Below, piece after piece: positions 59,855 through 64,000 of a stretch of 64,000 bases of DNA. This DNA comes from Malaya genurostris (lineage: Eukaryota; Arthropoda; Insecta; Diptera; Culicidae), in NCBI RefSeq assembly GCF_030247185.1, contig NC_080571.1:30487753-30551752 (forward strand). Reading direction: 5' to 3'. The first letter of the stretch is position 1, and every line of letters starts with the position of its first letter. The notes below the pieces were generated by a model that did not search any database, was not told the DNA's origin, and saw only the letters and a list, made by a program, of their open reading frames with translations. The position numbers and the translations under genes are program-made.

Positions 59855-61128
59855 TCAGGTGTACAACTTTGCTTCCGCCGTTTTTTTTCCAAAGTTAAAA
59901 ACTTCATTGCGAAAAAGTGCTTACAGATGTATTATTCAAAGTATTGTCCGTCGCTAGCGACAACTTTCTTCCATCTTTCCGGCATTTTTCGAATCCCGGC
60001 TCGAAAAAAGGAGTCCTCTTTTGACGCTATCCATGAAGCAATCCATTTTTCCTACTCTTCGAAGGATTGAAAATGTTGATCTGCCAGGCCGTGTGCCATC
60101 GAACGGAATAGGTGGAAGTCAGAAAGGGCGACATCTGGAGAATACGGTGGGTGGGGCAAGACTTCCCATTTCATCGTTTCCAGGTACTTTTTGACCACTT
60201 TTGCGACGTGAGGCCGAGCATTGTCGTATTGGAGGATGACTTTGGCATGTCGCTCTTGATATTGTGGCCGCTTTTCTTTTAGCGCACGACTAAGGCGCAT
60301 CAGTTACGTTCGGTAGGGATCTCTTGTGATGGTTTCACCCGGTTTTAAGAGCTCGTAGTAAATCACATCGAGCTGATCCAACCAAATACAAATCATAACC
60401 TTGGCGCCGTGAATATTCGGTTTTGCCTTCGACAAAGTAACATGCCCGCGCTTTCTCCATGATGTTTTGCGTTTAGGATTATCATTTCGAACCCACTTTT
60501 CATCACCGGTTACGATTCGATGTAAAAACCCCTTACGATTTTGTCTTTGAAGCAGTTGCTCACATACAAATAGACGGCGCTCGATTTCCCTCGGTTTCAA
60601 CTCGCACGGCACCCAGTTTCCTTCTTTCTGAATCATGCCCAGGACCTTGAGACGTTTTGAAATGGCTTGCTGACTCACTCCCAACGATTCGGCAAGCTCT
60701 TCTTGGGTTTGGCACGAATCTTCATCAAGCAATGCTTTTAGTTGTTCATCTTTGAAGGTGTTTTCTCTTCCACCACCATGTTTGTCTTCGACATCAAAAT
60801 CACCATTTTTAAAATGTTGAAACCACTCCCGACACGTTCTTTTACTCAGAGCAGCATCACCGTAAGTTTCTGAGAGCATTCGATGCGCTTCGGCTGCATT
60901 TTTTCGAATTGTAACAGAAAAGTAAAACTTCCCGCAAATGGCGAGAATTGGGACATTTTCGAGCGTGAATAATATGAAAACGAGAACAACTGTCACTGAA
61001 ACGGCGATGACAATTCGTTAGGCACTGTACACACTCACTTTAAAGGCATTATCATCTATGTATTTTGACCAGCCTCAGCCGGTACAGCCACCTATCGGAA
61101 AACGGTGGAAGCAAAGTTCTACACCTGA
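59855..61128 (-). mobile_element. Mariner (DD34D) element, structurally complete
   Basis: Terminal inverted repeats TCAGGTGTANAACTTTGCTT (continuing CCNCCGTTTT) lie at both ends and are flanked by TA (59853-59854, 61129-61130). The length of 1274 bp is normal for mariner. The transposase runs on the minus strand and is broken mainly by stops. Confidence 0.93.
59932..60996 (-). pseudogene. Mariner transposase with two nonsense codons
   Basis: Read from 60996 down, the N-terminal HTH region (SKRTCREWFQHFKNGDFDVE, DSCQTQEELAESLGVSQQAI) is followed by the linker WVPCELK. Catalytic motifs are TGDEKWV (first Asp), YDNARPHVAK (second Asp) and HPPYSPDVALSDFHLF (third Asp, the 34-residue spacing of mariner). 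Two in-frame stops break it: TAA between YRT and LMRL near 60303, where the family usually has a Gln, and TAG after FEE near 60051. The frame then runs on to GQYFE and the normal stop at 59932. The first residues (from 60996) look atypical, so the true start is uncertain. All three Asp codons are intact. Confidence 0.92.
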
Positions 61129-61130
61129 TA

Positions 61131-61345
61131 TTTTGCCCCGAGCGCAAATTATCCTAGGTACGCCACAGCTGCTGAAATATTTGTTTCAGTTTTAGTTCTT
61201 TTATCAATCTCCCACATAAAACTTAGAGCTGCTGAACATGCTGTTATACAGTTTCAAAAAATATATATTAAAAATTGTAACAAAAAATTGGGGTAATATA
61301 ATATAATAATAATTGATATAATTTTGTCCTAGTTACTAGCAAATA
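61131..61345. other. Short intergenic stretch, no gene seen
   Basis: AT-rich, with no feature recognised. It does not contain the A-run that a processed copy ending at about 61350 would be expected to have. Confidence 0.45.
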
Positions 61346-61349
61346 TCAA

Positions 61350-61615
61350 TTGAGGTGAACAGAGTCTTTGTTCTTGGTTCATGTATTCGTTGTGTTTCGT
61401 ATTTTCACACGAAAACTAAAAGCTTTGCGTTGTGGATCAGAATCGATCAAATGTGGCGCACGGATAATTGCATATTGATAATTAAATATTATTATCGTAT
61501 CGTATTATCGATCATTCGAGATTTTGTTGGACTTGTTTCACATCAATAGCTCGAACAACCCCATGAGGCTGCTCCTTGCAGTTTTTTTTTTTCTATCACC
61601 ATCTTCAGCTCCAAA
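61350..61615 (-). pseudogene. Decayed copy of the 3' end of the RS-type gene (short-form stop region)
   Basis: The plus-strand order of 61350-61615 matches 38185-38450: GTTCTTGGTTCATGT against GTTCTTGGTTCGTGT, TTTTCACACGAAAACTA in both, then ATCAATAGCTCGAACAACCC against ATCAATAGTTCGAACAACCC, and CTTYGYAGTTTTTTTTT. Read on the minus strand, it keeps a decayed form of the residues PHWVVRTIDEK (PHGVVRAIDVK). So a piece spanning the end of exon 5 and its downstream sequence was copied here. No other exon is present and no poly(A) tail is clear. Confidence 0.75.
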
Positions 61616-64000
61616 GTAGTTCAATTGTTCAAATGAGCAAAACGAGTCATAATTTGGGGAAAATAATATATTTTCATGTTATGATAATACACCACGATTA
61701 AAATTTCTCGGATTATGATCCATTCGGATTGATTTTGCTGAAATTTAAACGTAACGCACTTGACGTTGTTGAGTATAACTTCAGGCGTGTTTCTGCTACG
61801 ATGGTAATTTTTGCAACATAAATTCAGGCGTTATGTGTGATTTTTGCAACATAAATTCAGTGGAAAGCACGACGAACTTCTTTTAAAATTAAAATATTCT
61901 GTTTTTGAAAAACGACGATGCATAAAATAACTTGTTTACTTGCATTCATTGCTTCAGTTTTGATTTTGTGTTTCAGAATTGAAACACTTGAACAAACTGC
62001 ATGAAAAAACACGTGTGAATCAAACCTCTTAAAATGAAACTCTATGTCGAATTCTTGCAAAAAAAATCGTCTTATTTATAATATTTAGGTGAATCAATAC
62101 AGCTTGTGTTGTTATATCTATGAAACCAATTAATCAAAGTGGTTGAACAAAATATTTTTCTGATTTTCGTTAGATGGTGTTCCAAATTCACAATAGAAAT
62201 AAACGCTAGCTATCGGAATATTACAACGGTCACATCAAATGTTTAAAAATACATTCGAACAAAATGTAACATTGATGTTTGTCAAATGAAAAGCGTAGCC
62301 GTGCTTAGTCTCTTATGATGTCAATTTTCGGTTCATTATCTTTATTTTTATGTTATGTTTAATTCTCCCGGTGGGTTAAACAACACGATTATTAAATGAA
62401 CATACTTCAGGATCAAGTAATTTTTTTCAGTAGATCTTGCTTTTCAATGTCTGCTTTTTGCTTTACTATTAGTCTATTAATCTATCACATCACTTGAGGT
62501 AGAGGGTTCAAAGTGATATCCGGGTAGAAAATTAGAGTTACGAGCTTTGAAAGAAATGCATTCTTCAAGTAACGCATTTTGGAACCATGAATAATTTTCA
62601 TGGAAGAAGAGTTATTGCTCATGATTTCATGATAAGTTAAAATTATTGGTTTCATGATTTTCTAATCATGACAGCAGTAACAGATTTTTTTTTATTCAAT
62701 ACAGTAACAGATTAACCAACGCTGCTTTGATAATGATTTCAATGAGAGGAACCACCGGTTGACGAATTTTTCTTCGGCGGATATTTGCACCCATAGGATG
62801 CACCATGCAACAATAGAATGTACTCGATGAAGAACGTGATGTTGGTAGCAATAATAAGAAAACACTTGAAAGGAGTGGTCGTTCTGAGCGATAAACGCTT
62901 CATTATGTATGATACGCTTCCGGTTGCCGCCTGTCGTTGTAGTGTGATTTGGTTCTGCAGTCCTGCTAATGTTCTGCAGCACAGTAATATTTAAAACATG
63001 TGTCTTCGTTTCATTGAATATTTTGTGACAAAAACGATGCAATATTCTGTAGGATTTTTTTTTAAACTTTTGAGATCAAAATTTGTGTTTACTCAATTCC
63101 ATGGAGATCCCAGATAACCATCAAATATTGCTTTACATGCGCATATAGGGCAGATTTAACACTTGATCTATATGCACACACGACGAGTGCATAAGACTTG
63201 GTGGTTAAGTGGGATGCATTTGTAATTTTTGAAATGAAATGAAATTAGAAACATTTTCAACATTCAGCAATATTATCCAAAAAAACCATGAACAGTGCTG
63301 ATTATAATTTGTTCTTATAAAGGTATGTATGAGGTTTTAAATTGTACACTTACAGTTCCAAATCTGCTTCGAACAGAATAGGTATCTCCTAGATTCTTTT
63401 TGAATATGGCATGATGACATCAATCATTCGATCCAATAGACGTTAAAGACTACCACCTGTTGCACTGTTTTACTTTGTTTTCAAATGTACACGAGAGTTG
63501 TCTAACACAATTTACCTCTTCTCTCATTCCACAGTGCACTCAGACGTTCACAAATTGAACAACCCTTTGGTTAGAAATCTCAGCTTCTACGGATTTCGCG
63601 GCTGACAAGTGACGCAAAAATGCAACCCTTCAACAGCCTACTATATCGTATATCTCGTGCTGTATAGGTCATATACAGCAGCACGTGCATGACTACGAGG
63701 ATCAACAAATTTACTCTCTTTCCATCTCCCTCTCGTTTATGATGGAGCGACTTTATCATCTACAAGAAAGGAATCATCGGATATTATCATCGCAGCTGGC
63801 AAGCAAGTTAGTTGTAAATCAACAGCTGACGTGGTAGGATCGAACTCTCTGATTAGAGTCTGTACCAAACGTAAGCCGGAAGTGAATTTACAATCAAATA
63901 ACCGTTCGAAAAACAAAATACTCTGAAATGTGGTAGAAGAAAACGAATGAAATGGCCATCCGGCAGCTTCGGCTGGCGTCCATGTTTCCGCCGGAAGTGA
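61616..64000. other. Intergenic to the window end, no gene recognised
   Basis: A 35-bp duplication with ATTTTTGCAACATAAATTCAG occurs twice at about 61808-61861. A 116-codon minus-strand frame (62692-63042) is unrecognised. The last 150 bp is less AT-rich (CCGGAAGTGA occurs at about 63870 and at the end) and could be the promoter side of a gene beyond the window; that is a guess. Confidence 0.4.

Overview
The window looks like a gene-bearing but transposon-dense stretch of a dipteran chromosome, most likely a culicine (Aedes-type) mosquito. The evidence is split genes with multi-kilobase introns, insect-type housekeeping genes, a mosquito-type Tc1/mariner relative with a D..D..E catalytic layout (ITmD37E-like), mariner copies, I/LOA-type LINE debris and many short inverted-repeat elements (MITEs). 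The species call is inference; no search was run.

Five protein-coding genes can be supported. (1) 12365-32800, minus: a 12-exon SCAF4/SCAF8-type gene (RNA polymerase II CTD-interacting domain, Arg/Ser region, RRM), with a tail carrying 17 tandem heptads of the form SPERQRH. All exon phases close to 1436 aa. (2) 36252-36669, plus: complex I subunit NDUFA2/B8, three exons, 95 aa. (3) 37215-39933, minus: an unrecognised Arg/Ser/Pro-rich nuclear-type protein with two possible C-termini (573 or 424 aa). (4) 48857-50469, plus: MAP kinase kinase 4 (Mkk4), five exons, 393 aa. (5) 55485-56660, minus: mitochondrial ribosomal protein uS9m (MRPS9), one exon, 391 aa. These genes do not form a functional cluster. 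NDUFA2 and gene 3 are convergent, and NDUFA2 and MRPS9 both have a MITE close to their start.

Layout: 1-12 kb holds repeats only (a LINE tail with a second retroposon inside it, a 1.18-kb TIR element, a MITE). 12-33 kb is the SCAF gene, whose long introns hold LINE/RTE fragments and MITEs. 33.1-36.1 kb is a stack of nested elements ending about 155 bp before NDUFA2; one layer carries a broken exon-intron-exon fragment of Sex comb on midleg (Scm). 36-41 kb holds NDUFA2 and the RS-type gene. 41.3-48.1 kb is an inverted-duplication and MITE region. 48.9-50.5 kb is Mkk4 with a long 3' flank. 52.4-53.6 kb is an ITmD37E-like element. 55.2-56.7 kb is MRPS9. 57-61 kb holds nested MITEs, two 70-bp-unit minisatellites and a mariner broken mainly by stop codons. 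61.35-61.62 kb is a decayed second copy of the 3' end of the RS-type gene.

The most interesting items are the captured Scm fragment inside what looks like a non-autonomous TIR element, the nested stack around a GC-tipped hAT-like element with a perfect 8-bp target duplication, the CTD-like heptad array inside a protein expected to bind the CTD heptads of Pol II, and the alternative and duplicated 3' ends of the RS-type gene. No rRNA gene, intact tRNA gene or CRISPR array was seen.
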